33,791 nt of DNA, taken from Actinomycetes bacterium (GTDB lineage Bacteria; Actinomycetota; Actinomycetes; S36-B12). The position numbers and the translations under genes were made by a program. Position 1 is the first letter of the stretch, and each line of letters starts with the position of its first letter. This document shows, one piece after another, positions 16,511-26,510 of this stretch. The DNA is taken from contig JAHECS010000032.1 in the NCBI GenBank assembly GCA_024641635.1, positions 1 to 33,791 of the forward strand. The letters run 5' to 3'. The notes beneath the pieces were generated by a model. It had not been told where the DNA came from. It was given only the letters and a program-made list of their open reading frames with translations, and did not search any database.

Positions 16511-18580
16511 TCAGATGCGTCGGACGTGGACGACGTGGGCCACGTGCTCCCATGGTGACAGGCGCACGTAGGCGCTGGGGCCCCAAGTCCACGTCTGGTC
16601 GGTGACGAGGTCGTGCGCCACGAACCGCTCGTCGGGCGGCAGGCCGAGGGATCCCAGATCCCACGACACCGTGGCCTCCTGCTCTCGACCGGGGTCGAGC
16701 GTGCACGCGACGAGCACGATGTCGTCGCCGTCGCGCTTCGAGTAGGCGATGACATTCGGGTTGTCGCTGTAGTGGAAGCGCAGCGACCTGAGGTCCTGCA
16801 GGGCAGGGTGCGCGTGACGCATCGCGTTGAGCTGGGTGAGATAGGGGGCCAAGGTGCGGCCCTGCTTGCGCGCAAGCTCCCAGTCACGGGGCCGGTACTG
16901 GTACTTCTCGGAGTCCAGGTACTCCTCGCTGCCCGGTCGCACGGCGACGTGCTCGTACAGCTCGAAGCCGCTGTAGACGCCGTAGGTGGGCGCCAGCGTG
17001 GCGGCCAGCGTCGCACGGATCGCGAATCCCGCCGGACCCGAGTGCTGGAGGTACTCGGGCAGGATGTCGGGCGTGTTGACGAAGAAGTTGGGGCGCATGT
17101 AGGCCGCAGCCGGTCCGGCGAGCTCGCTTCCGTAGGCCTCGATCTCCTCGCGCGTGTTTCGCCAGGTGAAGTAGGTGTAGCTCTGCTGGTAGCCGACTTC
17201 GGCGAGAGCCCGCATCATCGGGGGACGGGTGAAGGCCTCGGCGAGGAACAGGACGTCGGGATCCGTGGCGAAGATGCTGCCCAGCAGCCGATCCCACACC
17301 CACAGCGGCTTGGTGTGCGGGTTGTCCACGCGGAAGATCCGAACACCGTGCGACATCCAGAAGCGCACGAGTCGTTCGACCTCCGCGTAGAGGCCCTCGG
17401 GGTCGTTGTCGAAGTTCAGCGGGTAGATGTCCTGGTACTTCTTCGGCGGGTTCTCCGCGTAGGCGATGCTGCCGTCCGCACGGGTGGTGAACCACTCCGG
17501 ATGGGTGTCGACCCAGGGGTGATCGGGCGCTGCCTGCAACGCGAGGTCCAGGGCGACCTCGAGGCCCGCCTCCTCGGCCTTCGCAACGAAGGCGTCGAAG
17601 TCGGCCAGCGTCCCGAGGTCGGGATGGACCGCATCGTGGCCGCCCTCGACCGAGCCGATCGCCCATGGCGAGCCGGGGTCGTCGGGGCCCGGGGTGAGGG
17701 TGTTGTTCGGTCCCTTGCGATTGACGCGTCCGATGGGGTGCACCGGCGGCAGGTACACGATGTCGAAGCCCATCTCCGCCACAGCTGTGAGGCGGTCGGC
17801 GGCGGTTCTGAAGGTGCCGGAACGAGGCGGGTCGAGGCTGGCGCCCTCGCTACGGGGGAAGAACTCGTACCACGAGCCGACGAGGGCCGCTCGACGCTGG
17901 ACGCGCAACGGCCACGGCCCGCTGGTGGTGACCCCCTCCCGGAGAGGGTGCCGGTCCATGATGTCCGCGACCGCGGGGTCGGTTCCGGCGGCCAGGCGCA
18001 CGGGCAGCGGCAGCGCTGACGAGACGAGCGTCGCGGCAGCCGTCCGTAGCACGGCGCGCTCGTCAGTTGCGTCGGACGGAAGGTCGTCGGCCGCCTTCTC
18101 GAGCAGCAGGGATCCCTCGGTGAGCTCCAGCTCGACGTCGACGCCGGCAGGGATCTTGATGGTTGCGCGGTGCACCCAGGTGTCCCACGGGCTGCCCCAC
18201 GCCTCGAGAGTGAATCCCCAGTCGCCCATGTCATCGGGCCGAACGTGCGCCAGCCAGCCGTCGAGGCCGGCTCCCTCGGGACGCATGCGCACGGTCTGCG
18301 CCACCGAACCATCCGGCCGGCTCAGGACGACGGTCATTCCCATGCTGTCGTGGCCCTCGCGGAACGCGGTTGCCCTGATCGGGATGGCCTCGCCGACGGC
18401 GGCAGCGGCCGGTCGCCGCCCGGCCACGCTGGCCGGGGACACGTTCGTGATGGGGAAGCGGCCGGCCAGTTCCGGCGGAGGATCGAGCAGGGGAGCGCGC
18501 CAGGGCGCGGGCGCCGGGCTCGCGCCCCCCTGAGGGCTCGTCGATGCGGGTGTCGCCGAGGTGCGTCGGGTGCCAGCCAT
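16511..18580 (-). CDS. glgE: Alpha-1,4-glucan:maltose-1-phosphate maltosyltransferase GlgE
   Basis: A 689-residue GH13_3 enzyme that transfers maltosyl units from alpha-maltose 1-phosphate onto the non-reducing end of alpha-1,4-glucans, with release of phosphate. A disordered Ser/Pro/Ala N-terminus (1-40) is followed by the DUF3416 N-domain (about 40-200), the catalytic barrel (about 210-590) and a C-terminal beta domain. The nucleophile is Asp419 ([17 protein letters not shown]) and the acid/base is Glu448 ([12 protein letters not shown]). Their spacing of 29 is the same as in Streptomyces GlgE. ATG 18580 is supported by TAGGGT eight bases upstream; longer in-frame extensions cross the intergenic palindrome and are rejected. 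It heads the operon with glgB and is divergent from glgP. The maltose-1-phosphate makers (GlgM, or TreS plus Pep2) are absent from the window. Confidence 0.96.
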   Translation of the reverse strand: MAGTRRTSATPASTSPQGGASPAPAPWRAPLLDPPPELAGRFPITNVSPASVAGRRPAAAAVGEAIPIRATAFREGHDSMGMTVVLSRPDGSVAQTVRMRPEGAGLDGWLAHVRPDDMGDWGFTLEAWGSPWDTWVHRATIKIPAGVDVELELTEGSLLLEKAADDLPSDATDERAVLRTAAATLVSSALPLPVRLAAGTDPAVADIMDRHPLREGVTTSGPWPLRVQRRAALVGSWYEFFPRSEGASLDPPRSGTFRTAADRLTAVAEMGFDIVYLPPVHPIGRVNRKGPNNTLTPGPDDPGSPWAIGSVEGGHDAVHPDLGTLADFDAFVAKAEEAGLEVALDLALQAAPDHPWVDTHPEWFTTRADGSIAYAENPPKKYQDIYPLNFDNDPEGLYAEVERLVRFWMSHGVRIFRVDNPHTKPLWVWDRLLGSIFATDPDVLFLAEAFTRPPMMRALAEVGYQQSYTYFTWRNTREEIEAYGSELAGPAAAYMRPNFFVNTPDILPEYLQHSGPAGFAIRATLAATLAPTYGVYSGFELYEHVAVRPGSEEYLDSEKYQYRPRDWELARKQGRTLAPYLTQLNAMRHAHPALQDLRSLRFHYSDNPNVIAYSKRDGDDIVLVACTLDPGREQEATVSWDLGSLGLPPDERFVAHDLVTDQTWTWGPSAYVRLSPWEHVAHVVHVRRI

Positions 18581-18588
18581 GACCAGCA

Positions 18589-18594
18589 ACCCTA
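18589..18594 (-). promoter_or_regulatory. Candidate leaderless -10 box of glgE
   Basis: On the minus strand TAGGGT (18594-18589) is followed by eight bases and ATG 18580, with no Shine-Dalgarno between them. This matches the TAnnnT-to-start arrangement of glgP, glgX and the GT4 gene in this locus. Confidence 0.5.
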
Positions 18595-18643
18595 CCGATG
18601 CCGAGGGACCAGGCAGGGGGAGTCTGTGACGGATGTGAAAGAA

Positions 18644-18660
18644 CTTGCATTGCATGCAAG
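18644..18660. promoter_or_regulatory. Palindromic operator candidate between glgE and glgP
   Basis: CTTGCAT-TGC-ATGCAAG is a perfect 7-bp inverted repeat with a 3-base centre. It lies in a locally AT-rich patch about 50 bases upstream of the glgE -10 and about 60 bases upstream of the glgP -10. The half-site resembles the TTGCA cores of LacI-family maltose regulators of actinobacteria as I remember them, which fits the gene context. The identity of the binder is inference. From the middle of the region it could act on both genes. Confidence 0.6.
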
Positions 18661-18675
18661 ATTCACTCAGATTCA
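18659..18675 (+). repeat. Direct repeat AGATTCA with a 10-bp period
   Basis: AGATTCA occurs at 18659-18665 and again at 18669-18675, separated by CTC. The two copies lie on the same face of the helix, and the first copy overlaps the last two bases of the adjacent palindrome. In DNA this GC-rich it stands out and may be part of a composite binding site in the glgE-glgP control region. Confidence 0.4.
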
Positions 18676-18721
18676 TGCCGAAATCAGGCCCCTGATGGTC
18701 GAGAGCGGGCCGAATGGCCAC

Positions 18722-18727
18722 TAACCT
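18722..18727 (+). promoter_or_regulatory. Candidate leaderless -10 box of glgP
   Basis: TAACCT (18722-18727) fits TAnnnT and is followed by seven bases and GTG 18735. It supports GTG 18735 over the in-frame ATG at 18714, which would lie upstream of the predicted transcription start. Confidence 0.5.
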
Positions 18728-18734
18728 GTGCGCC

Positions 18735-21329
18735 GTGAGAGCGATCCGACGATTCACCGTCCGCACGGTCCTGCCCGAGAACCTCGACGCACTCGAGGAA
18801 CTGGCCATCAACCTCAGGTGGTCCTGGCATCCCGAGACGCGCGACCTGTTCGCGGCCGTCGACCCCGTCCTGTGGGCCGAGGGCGGGAACGACCCCGTCC
18901 GGCTCCTCGGCGAGGTGTCCGCCGAGCGACTCGCTCAGCTGTCGGCCGACCCCGGGTTCGTTGACTGGGCCAACCGGATGCGGGATGACCTCGGCGCCTA
19001 CCTGGCCTCGGATCGCTGGTACCAGTCGCTCGGTGAGGACGCGCCCCAGGGCATCGCGTACTTCTCGCCGGAATACGGCATCACCTCGGCACTGCCCCAG
19101 TACTCAGGAGGGCTGGGCATTCTCGCGGGCGACCACCTGAAGACGGCCAGCGACCTCGGGGTCCCGATCATCGCGTTGGGCCTGTTCTACCGGTCCGGCT
19201 ACTTCCGGCAGTCACTGTCGCGCGACGGCTGGCAGCAGGAGCGCTACCCGGTGTCCGATCCCGATGGCAGCCCCGTATCGCTCCTGCGCGACGCTGACGG
19301 CGCTCCGGCCAAGGTGGCCGTCGGGCTTCCGGGCGGTCGCTTCCTCGCCGCGCGCATCTGGGTCGCGCAGGTCGGCCGGGTGCCGCTGCTGCTCCTCGAC
19401 TCCGACGTGGAGGAGAACGGCCCGGCGGAGCGCGAGGTCACCGACCGGCTCTACGGCGGCGGCAGCGAGCACCGCCTTCAGCAGGAGATGCTGCTCGGCA
19501 TCGGAGGGGTGCGAGCCCTTCGCGTGTACTGCGAGATCACGGGTCGACCCGCGCCCGAGGTGTTCCACACCAACGAGGGTCACGCCGGCTTCCTCGGCGT
19601 CGAGCGGATCCGGGAGATCGTCTCTGCCAACCCGTCGATGAACTTCGACGAGGCGCTCGAGGTGAGTCGGGCGGGGACGCTCTTCACCACTCACACACCC
19701 GTCCCGGCCGGCATCGATCGCTTCCCGATCGACCTGATCGCGCAGCACTTCGGCGGGGACAACGCGTCGCCCGGCGTCCCCGTCGACCGCGTCCTGCAGC
19801 TCGGTGCGGAGACCTTCGAGGGTGGCGACCCCACGGTCTTCAACATGGCCGTCATGGGCCTTCGGCTGGCCCAGAGGGCCAACGGCGTGAGCCTCCTGCA
19901 TGGTGAGGTCTCGCGCGGGATGTTCGCGGGCCTGTGGTCCGGCTTCGACAACGAGGACGTGCCGATCACATCCGTCACCAACGGCGTCCACGCCCCCACA
20001 TGGACGGCGCGCCAGGTCCTCGACCTCGCGCAGGGGGCGTCCATCCAGGACAGCGAGGGTTGGGAGGCGATCGCACGCACCCCCGACCACCAGCTGTGGG
20101 AGGTCAAGCGCGCGCTGCGCCAGGAGCTCGTCGACATGGCACGCACCCGGCTGCGGGACTCGTGGGTCAATCGCGGCATGTCCGACGCGGAGCTGGGCTG
20201 GATCGACTCGGTCCTCGATCCCGACGTGCTCACCATCGGCTTTGCCCGGCGCGTTCCGTCGTACAAGCGACTGACGCTGATGCTGCGGGACCCGGACCGC
20301 CTGCGAGCCCTGCTCACCGATCCGGAGCGACCTGTCCAGCTCGTCGTGGCAGGCAAGGCACATCCGGCCGACGACGGCGGCAAGCGGCTCATCCAGCAGC
20401 TCGTTCACTTCGCCGATGCCGAGGACGTTCGTCATCGCATCGTCTTCCTGCCGGACTACGACATCTCCATGGCGACCACGCTCTACCCCGGTTGCGACGT
20501 CTGGCTGAACAACCCGATCCGTCCGCTGGAGGCAAGTGGCACCTCCGGGATGAAGGCGGCACTGAACGGGGCCCTCAACCTGTCGATCCTCGACGGATGG
20601 TGGGACGAGTGGTTCGACGGCGAGAACGGCTGGGCCATTCCGACGGCCGACGGGATAGACGACGCCGACCGGCGCGACGACCTCGAGGCGGAGGCCCTGT
20701 ACAGCCTCATCGAGAACTCGGTGGCTCCCGCGTTCTACACCCGTGACGCGGCGGGCCTGCCCCCTCGGTGGCTGGCCATGCTCAAGCACACGCTGAGGAC
20801 CCTCGGTCCGAAGGTGCTGGCCAGTCGCATGCTCCGCGAATACGTCACGCGTCTGTACACGCCTGCGGCTCTGTCCTCGCGTGCCGCGGAGGCCGGCGAC
20901 TACGTCATCGCCCGCGACCTGGCCTCGTGGAAGACACGCGTCCGTTCGGAGTGGCCGACCCTGCGCATCGAGCACGTCGAGGCGGACGGCGTCGGGGATG
21001 CGGTCATGCAGGGCACGCCCATCACCGTCCGGGCCTACGTGAACCTGGGGGAGCTGTCGCCGAGCGACGTCGAGGTGCAGGCCGTCTACGGGCGCGTCGA
21101 CGCCGATGACCGGCTGACCGAGCCCGTGCATGTGGCCATGGAGGCGGCTGACCGCTTCAGCGGCAACCGGTGGCAGTACCGCGTGGTGATCGATCTGGAT
21201 CGCAACGGTCCCTTCGGCTACACGGTCCGCATCATGCCCAACCACGAGGGCCTGGCCTCCGCTGAGGAGTTGGGCCTGCAGGTCGTGCCGCCGCTGACGG
21301 CTGGCATGGCCGACGGGGTGCTCCGCTAG
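18735..21329 (+). CDS. glgP: Alpha-glucan (glycogen/maltodextrin) phosphorylase
   Basis: An 864-residue GT35 phosphorylase that releases glucose 1-phosphate from alpha-1,4-glucan chain ends. It starts with the DUF3417 domain typical of the actinobacterial/archaeal type (INLRWSWHPETRDLF, about residues 20-115). YFSPEYGITSALPQYSGGLGILAGDHLKTASDL and VFHTNEGHAGFLGVERIRE are family blocks. The pyridoxal-phosphate lysine is Lys607 in EASGTSGMKAALNGA. The length agrees with mycobacterial GlgP (about 860). GTG 18735 gives the family N-terminus VRAIRRFTVRTVLPE and has a -10 box seven bases upstream; ATG 18714 would add seven atypical residues. It is divergent from glgE-glgB across a 154-base control region and is followed by a methyltransferase gene. 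It would supply glucose 1-phosphate when the glucan is mobilised together with GlgX. Confidence 0.95.
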   Translation: MRAIRRFTVRTVLPENLDALEELAINLRWSWHPETRDLFAAVDPVLWAEGGNDPVRLLGEVSAERLAQLSADPGFVDWANRMRDDLGAYLASDRWYQSLGEDAPQGIAYFSPEYGITSALPQYSGGLGILAGDHLKTASDLGVPIIALGLFYRSGYFRQSLSRDGWQQERYPVSDPDGSPVSLLRDADGAPAKVAVGLPGGRFLAARIWVAQVGRVPLLLLDSDVEENGPAEREVTDRLYGGGSEHRLQQEMLLGIGGVRALRVYCEITGRPAPEVFHTNEGHAGFLGVERIREIVSANPSMNFDEALEVSRAGTLFTTHTPVPAGIDRFPIDLIAQHFGGDNASPGVPVDRVLQLGAETFEGGDPTVFNMAVMGLRLAQRANGVSLLHGEVSRGMFAGLWSGFDNEDVPITSVTNGVHAPTWTARQVLDLAQGASIQDSEGWEAIARTPDHQLWEVKRALRQELVDMARTRLRDSWVNRGMSDAELGWIDSVLDPDVLTIGFARRVPSYKRLTLMLRDPDRLRALLTDPERPVQLVVAGKAHPADDGGKRLIQQLVHFADAEDVRHRIVFLPDYDISMATTLYPGCDVWLNNPIRPLEASGTSGMKAALNGALNLSILDGWWDEWFDGENGWAIPTADGIDDADRRDDLEAEALYSLIENSVAPAFYTRDAAGLPPRWLAMLKHTLRTLGPKVLASRMLREYVTRLYTPAALSSRAAEAGDYVIARDLASWKTRVRSEWPTLRIEHVEADGVGDAVMQGTPITVRAYVNLGELSPSDVEVQAVYGRVDADDRLTEPVHVAMEAADRFSGNRWQYRVVIDLDRNGPFGYTVRIMPNHEGLASAEELGLQVVPPLTAGMADGVLR

Positions 21330-21366
21330 GGGTCTGGCACAGGCCTCCCGAGGCTGCCATGCTCCG

Positions 21367-22209
21367 GTGGTGCCCGAGACACCGCAGCAGGGCGGCCAGC
21401 TGGCCCGCCTCTTCGACGCCGTGTCGGAGACCTATGACGCGGTCGGGGTGGACTTCTTCGCTCCCGTCGCGGCGAGTCTCGTCCGGCACCTGCCTCCGCG
21501 CGCAGGCGAGTCGTGGTTGGACGTCGGATGCGGCCGGGGTGCGGTGATCCAGCAGGTCGCTGACGCCATCGGTCCCGGGGGGCGGGTCCTGGGCACCGAC
21601 TTCAGCGAGGGCATGGTGCGTCAGGCTCGTCGCGCCGTCGCCGCGTCGGAATTCACGAACGTCGAGATCGTCGTCGACGACGCCCAGGATCCACAGGTGG
21701 CGCTCGGGTCGTTCACCACCCTCTCGAGCAGCCTCGTGCTGTTCTTCCTTCCGGCCCCGGACTCGGCACTGCGCCGTTGGCTGCCGCTCCTGACACCAGG
21801 CGGCCGACTCGGGATCACGACGTTCGGGCCCATGGACGAGCGCTGGATGCACGTCGACGCGGTGTTCGAGCCGTATCTGCCGGACTCCATGCGGGATGCC
21901 CGGACCACGGGGGCGAAGGGTCCCTTCGGGAGCGACGAGGGCATGGAAGGTCTCGTGTCGGATGCCGGGTTCTCGGGGGTGCGCTCCGCGACCGACGTCG
22001 TCGAGGTCACCTTCGCCTCGGCCGAGCAGTGGCATGACTTCACGTGGTCGGTAGGGCAGCGAGCGATGTGGTTGGCGGTTCCCGAGGACGAGCGGGCCTC
22101 TGTGCGAGCGGAGGCCGAGCGCCGGCTCGCGCTCGTGGCCGCGCCGGACGGCTCCGTCACTTTCCGTCAGGCAATCCGGCACACGCTCGCGGAACGGCCC
22201 GCCGGCTGA
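21367..22209 (+). CDS. SAM-dependent class I methyltransferase, substrate unknown
   Basis: A 280-residue UbiE/Methyltransf_11-like protein. Residues about 15-45 are a helical entry (LFDAVSETYDAVGVDFF). Motif I is WLDVGCGRGAV (50-60), the acidic residue after beta-2 is in GTDFSEGMVRQARR, and the motif II/III region is VVDDAQDP and LTPGGRLGI. The C-terminal third (EQWHDFTWSVGQRAMWLAVPEDER) probably forms the substrate lid. The gene sits 37 bases after glgP and its TGA is one base from the convergent glgX stop. CATGCT (21358-21363) upstream could be a weak -10 and would favour the second GTG at 21370. Location among glucan genes invites, but does not prove, a role in glucan or sugar methylation; a quinone or small-molecule methyltransferase is equally possible. 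Confidence 0.85.
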   Translation: MVPETPQQGGQLARLFDAVSETYDAVGVDFFAPVAASLVRHLPPRAGESWLDVGCGRGAVIQQVADAIGPGGRVLGTDFSEGMVRQARRAVAASEFTNVEIVVDDAQDPQVALGSFTTLSSSLVLFFLPAPDSALRRWLPLLTPGGRLGITTFGPMDERWMHVDAVFEPYLPDSMRDARTTGAKGPFGSDEGMEGLVSDAGFSGVRSATDVVEVTFASAEQWHDFTWSVGQRAMWLAVPEDERASVRAEAERRLALVAAPDGSVTFRQAIRHTLAERPAG

Positions 22210-22210
22210 T

Positions 22211-24367
<2,157 letters not shown>

Positions 24368-24373
24368 GCGCAC

Positions 24374-24379
24374 ACGGTA
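24374..24379 (-). promoter_or_regulatory. Candidate leaderless -10 box of glgX
   Basis: On the minus strand TACCGT (24379-24374), then six bases, then GTG 24367. No Shine-Dalgarno is present. It decides the start in favour of GTG 24367 over GTG 24373. Confidence 0.5.
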
Positions 24380-24405
24380 CAGGCCGCTCCCGGGGTCGGC
24401 CTCGC

Positions 24406-24440
24406 TACGCTCGACCGCGGTGTCCCCGGCGCGGCCGGGG
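24406..24440 (+). promoter_or_regulatory. Candidate promoter and leader hairpin of the enoyl-CoA hydratase gene
   Basis: TACGCT (24406-24411) is a TAnnnT-type -10 on the plus strand. It would give a leader of about 40 bases. In that leader CCCCGGC (24424-24430), loop GCG, GCCGGGG (24434-24440) form a perfect 7-bp stem ending nine bases before the ribosome site GGAGGT (24450-24455). The hairpin could affect translation or only stabilise the leader. Confidence 0.4.
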
Positions 24441-24460
24441 CCGGGAAGCGGAGGTGCACG

Positions 24461-25234
24461 ATGCCGGAGTTCGTGTCGGTCGAGGTCGATGAGGGCGTGG
24501 CAACCATCGGGCTGAGGCGCCCGCCGATGAACGCGCTCTCCCTGCAGATGCAGCGCGAGATCAGCGACGCGGCCCGAGAGGTCGGCGGTCGCCCCGATGT
24601 GGGAGCGGTCGTCGTCTACGGCGGCCCGAAGGTGTTCGCTGCCGGTGCCGACATCAAGGAGATGAGCGGCATGACGTACCAGGACATGCTGCGGGCGTCG
24701 TCCGGACTGCAGGACGCGTTCACCGCCGTCGCCCGCATCCCTCAGCCGACCATCGCTGCCGTCACGGGATACGCCCTGGGCGGCGGCTGCGAGCTCGCTC
24801 TGTGCTGTGACCTGCGCATCGCTGCCACCGACGCCAGGCTCGGCCAGCCGGAGATCCTCCTCGGGATCATTCCTGGGGCCGGCGGGACGCAGCGTCTGCC
24901 GCGACTGGTGGGCGTCTCGCGTGCGAAGGAGCTGGTCTTCACGGGGAGGCACGTCGACGCGGAGGAGGCGCTGGCCATCGGGCTGGTCAACCGCGTCGTG
25001 CCGGCCGACGAGGTCTACGGCAGCGCGATGGAGCTGGCCGGACGCCTGGCCGCGGGTCCTGGCCTCGCGTTGCGTGCCGCCAAGGAGGCCATCGAACGCG
25101 GGCTGGACACCGACCTCGCGACCGGGCTCGACATCGAGCGGGTGCGCTTCGCCTCCCTCTTCGCGACGGATGACCAGAAGATCGGGATGAGCGCCTTCGT
25201 CGAGAAGCGCCCGGCCGAGTTCACCGGGAACTAG
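24461..25234 (+). CDS. Enoyl-CoA hydratase (crotonase family)
   Basis: A 257-residue crotonase-fold enzyme, most simply an enoyl-CoA hydratase that adds water to trans-2-enoyl-CoA in beta-oxidation. The oxyanion-hole strand is FAAGADIKEM (59-68) and the second backbone donor is in YALGGGCELAL. Both catalytic glutamates are present, Glu111 (GGCEL) and Glu131 (GQPEILLGIIPGAGGTQRL). Their spacing of 20 equals that of the rat enzyme (Glu144/Glu164), which argues for hydratase and not isomerase or hydrolase. ATG 24461 has GGAGGT five bases upstream; the open frame before it is antisense to glgX and is rejected. The gene is divergent from glgX and 23 bases ahead of the GT4 gene. With etfBA nearby it fits fatty or short-chain acyl-CoA oxidation. 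Confidence 0.93.
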   Translation: MPEFVSVEVDEGVATIGLRRPPMNALSLQMQREISDAAREVGGRPDVGAVVVYGGPKVFAAGADIKEMSGMTYQDMLRASSGLQDAFTAVARIPQPTIAAVTGYALGGGCELALCCDLRIAATDARLGQPEILLGIIPGAGGTQRLPRLVGVSRAKELVFTGRHVDAEEALAIGLVNRVVPADEVYGSAMELAGRLAAGPGLALRAAKEAIERGLDTDLATGLDIERVRFASLFATDDQKIGMSAFVEKRPAEFTGN

Positions 25235-25245
25235 GGCCCGGCCCC

Positions 25246-25251
25246 TATCCT
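25246..25251 (+). promoter_or_regulatory. Candidate leaderless -10 box of the GT4 glucosyltransferase gene
   Basis: TATCCT (25246-25251), then six bases, then GTG 25258, without a Shine-Dalgarno. It lies in the 23-base gap after the enoyl-CoA hydratase stop and implies a separate transcript for the glycosyltransferase. Confidence 0.5.
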
Positions 25252-25257
25252 CGGACG

Positions 25258-26433
25258 GTGCGCGTCGTCCACCTGTCCTGGGAGTACCCGCCGATCATGT
25301 ACGGCGGACTCGGGCGTCATGTGCACGCGCTGGCCGAGACGCAGGCCGCGAGGGGCGACGAGGTCGTCGTGATCACCCAGGCGGCCCCGGGTCACGCACC
25401 CGACGAGTACGTCAACGGGGTACGGGTCATCAGGGTCGAGCGCGACGCCCCTGACATCCCGGACTGGAGGACTCGGTTCATCGAGTGGACCTTCGGTTTC
25501 AATGTCGCGATCGCCCGTGCTGGAATCGCCCTGGCCCACCAGTGGCGTCCCGACGTGGTCCACGGCCATGACTGGCTGGTAGCGCAGGCCGCGGTGCTGG
25601 TGCAGGAGGCGGCCCGCGTGCCGTTCGTCCTCACGGTCCACGCGACGGAATCGGGACGGATGGGCGGGATGCTCGTGACCGATCTCTCCCGTGCTGTCGA
25701 CTCGACGGAGAACTGGGCCGTCAACCGTGCCGATGGCGTGATCGTGTGCAGCACTTTCATGCTCGAGGAGGTCACCGGGCTCTTCGACTGCGATCCGGAG
25801 CGCATCTCGGTCATCCCCAACGGGATCGACGCGGACCAGTGGCGCACTCCCGAAGCGCGCCGGCGCGCCATGCGCCGCGAGTTCGGGGGTCCGTTGGTCG
25901 TGTACACGGGACGGCTGGAGGCGGAGAAGGGCGTGCAGACGCTGGTGGACGCGATGCCGATCCTGCGCAGGAAGGTGCCGGAAGCCCGAGCCGTCGTGGT
26001 CGGGGAGGGCAGCGCCGCCGGAGACCTGCGGGCGCGGGCGCGGCGTCGGCGGCTGGGGGAGGCGGTCCGCTTCACGGGGCACGTGTCCGAGGCGGACCTG
26101 CGCGCGCTGGTCTCGGCTGCCAATGCTGCCGTCGTGCCCTCGCTCTACGAGCCCTTCGGCTTCGTTGCGCTGGAGGCCGCCGTCATGGGGGCTCCGCTCA
26201 TCGTGGCTCGCACGGGAGGGCTGGCGGACATCGTCCGGGACGGTCTCACGGGGTGGCAGTATCCGCCGGGAGACGCCGCGGGGCTGGCGGCCGTTCTCGA
26301 GGAGGCCCTGTCCGACCCGAAGCGAGCGCGCGAGCGCGCGACCGCGGCGCGATCGGATGTCATGGCACGCTACTCGTGGCCGCACATCGCGGATCTCACC
26401 GACGCGGTGTACCGTCGCGCCGCTGGGGGATGA
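25258..26433 (+). CDS. GT4 alpha-glucosyltransferase, Rv3032-like (glycogen synthase-type)
   Basis: A 391-residue retaining glycosyltransferase with two Rossmann domains. The N-terminal donor-loop motif SWEYPPIMYGGLGRHVH (from residue 7), VVHGHDWLVAQ, the diphosphate-binding Arg219/Lys224 pair (YTGRLEAEKGVQTL) and the E-x7-E motif Glu298/Glu306 (EPFGFVALE) are intact. From memory of the sequences it resembles mycobacterial Rv3032, an alpha-1,4-glucosyltransferase of methylglucose lipopolysaccharide/glycogen synthesis, more closely than GlgM (Rv1212c), which makes maltose 1-phosphate. Either would use ADP- or UDP-glucose. The start at GTG 25258 is backed by a TATCCT box six bases upstream. The following etfBA genes match the mycobacterial neighbourhood of Rv3032. 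An older name for such genes is glgA, but classical GlgA is longer and in family GT5. Confidence 0.87.
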   Translation: MRVVHLSWEYPPIMYGGLGRHVHALAETQAARGDEVVVITQAAPGHAPDEYVNGVRVIRVERDAPDIPDWRTRFIEWTFGFNVAIARAGIALAHQWRPDVVHGHDWLVAQAAVLVQEAARVPFVLTVHATESGRMGGMLVTDLSRAVDSTENWAVNRADGVIVCSTFMLEEVTGLFDCDPERISVIPNGIDADQWRTPEARRRAMRREFGGPLVVYTGRLEAEKGVQTLVDAMPILRRKVPEARAVVVGEGSAAGDLRARARRRRLGEAVRFTGHVSEADLRALVSAANAAVVPSLYEPFGFVALEAAVMGAPLIVARTGGLADIVRDGLTGWQYPPGDAAGLAAVLEEALSDPKRARERATAARSDVMARYSWPHIADLTDAVYRRAAGG

Positions 26434-26462
26434 CCTGGCGGGCAGGCGGCATCTCGGTGGAC

Positions 26463-26480
26463 TATATTACTGGCGAGTAA
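26463..26480 (+). promoter_or_regulatory. etfBA promoter with a palindromic operator over the -10
   Basis: TATATT (26463-26468) is a near-consensus -10 in an unusually AT-rich stretch. TTACT-GGCG-AGTAA (26467-26480), a perfect 5-bp inverted repeat with a 4-base centre, overlaps its end and the likely transcription start. This placement is typical of a repressor site, for example of a TetR-type acyl-CoA-responsive regulator; the regulator itself is not in view. Confidence 0.6.
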
Positions 26481-26510
26481 CTAACGACGGGCTCCAGGAG
26501 GACGATCCGC

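Noticed and set aside
14691-16571. 626-codon plus-strand frame opposite glgB
   Set aside because: Long antisense frames are expected at this GC content. glgB on the other strand has all active-site residues.
18714-18734. ATG 18714 as the glgP start
   Set aside because: It lies upstream of the TAACCT box, and the extra residues (MATNLCA) do not match the family N-terminus, which begins at GTG 18735.
19212-21245. 677-codon minus-strand frame opposite glgP
   Set aside because: A shadow of the phosphorylase; no recognisable fold, no ribosome site and an Arg/Val/Asp-rich composition.
21337-21360. Weak hairpin after glgP (GCCTC/GAGGC) as a terminator
   Set aside because: A 5-bp stem with a 2-base loop and no T-tract is too weak to call.
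25258-26433. Naming the GT4 gene as classical glycogen synthase glgA
   Set aside because: Classical GlgA is a longer GT5 enzyme with a KTGGL motif. This 391-residue protein has GT4 motifs and resembles Rv3032.
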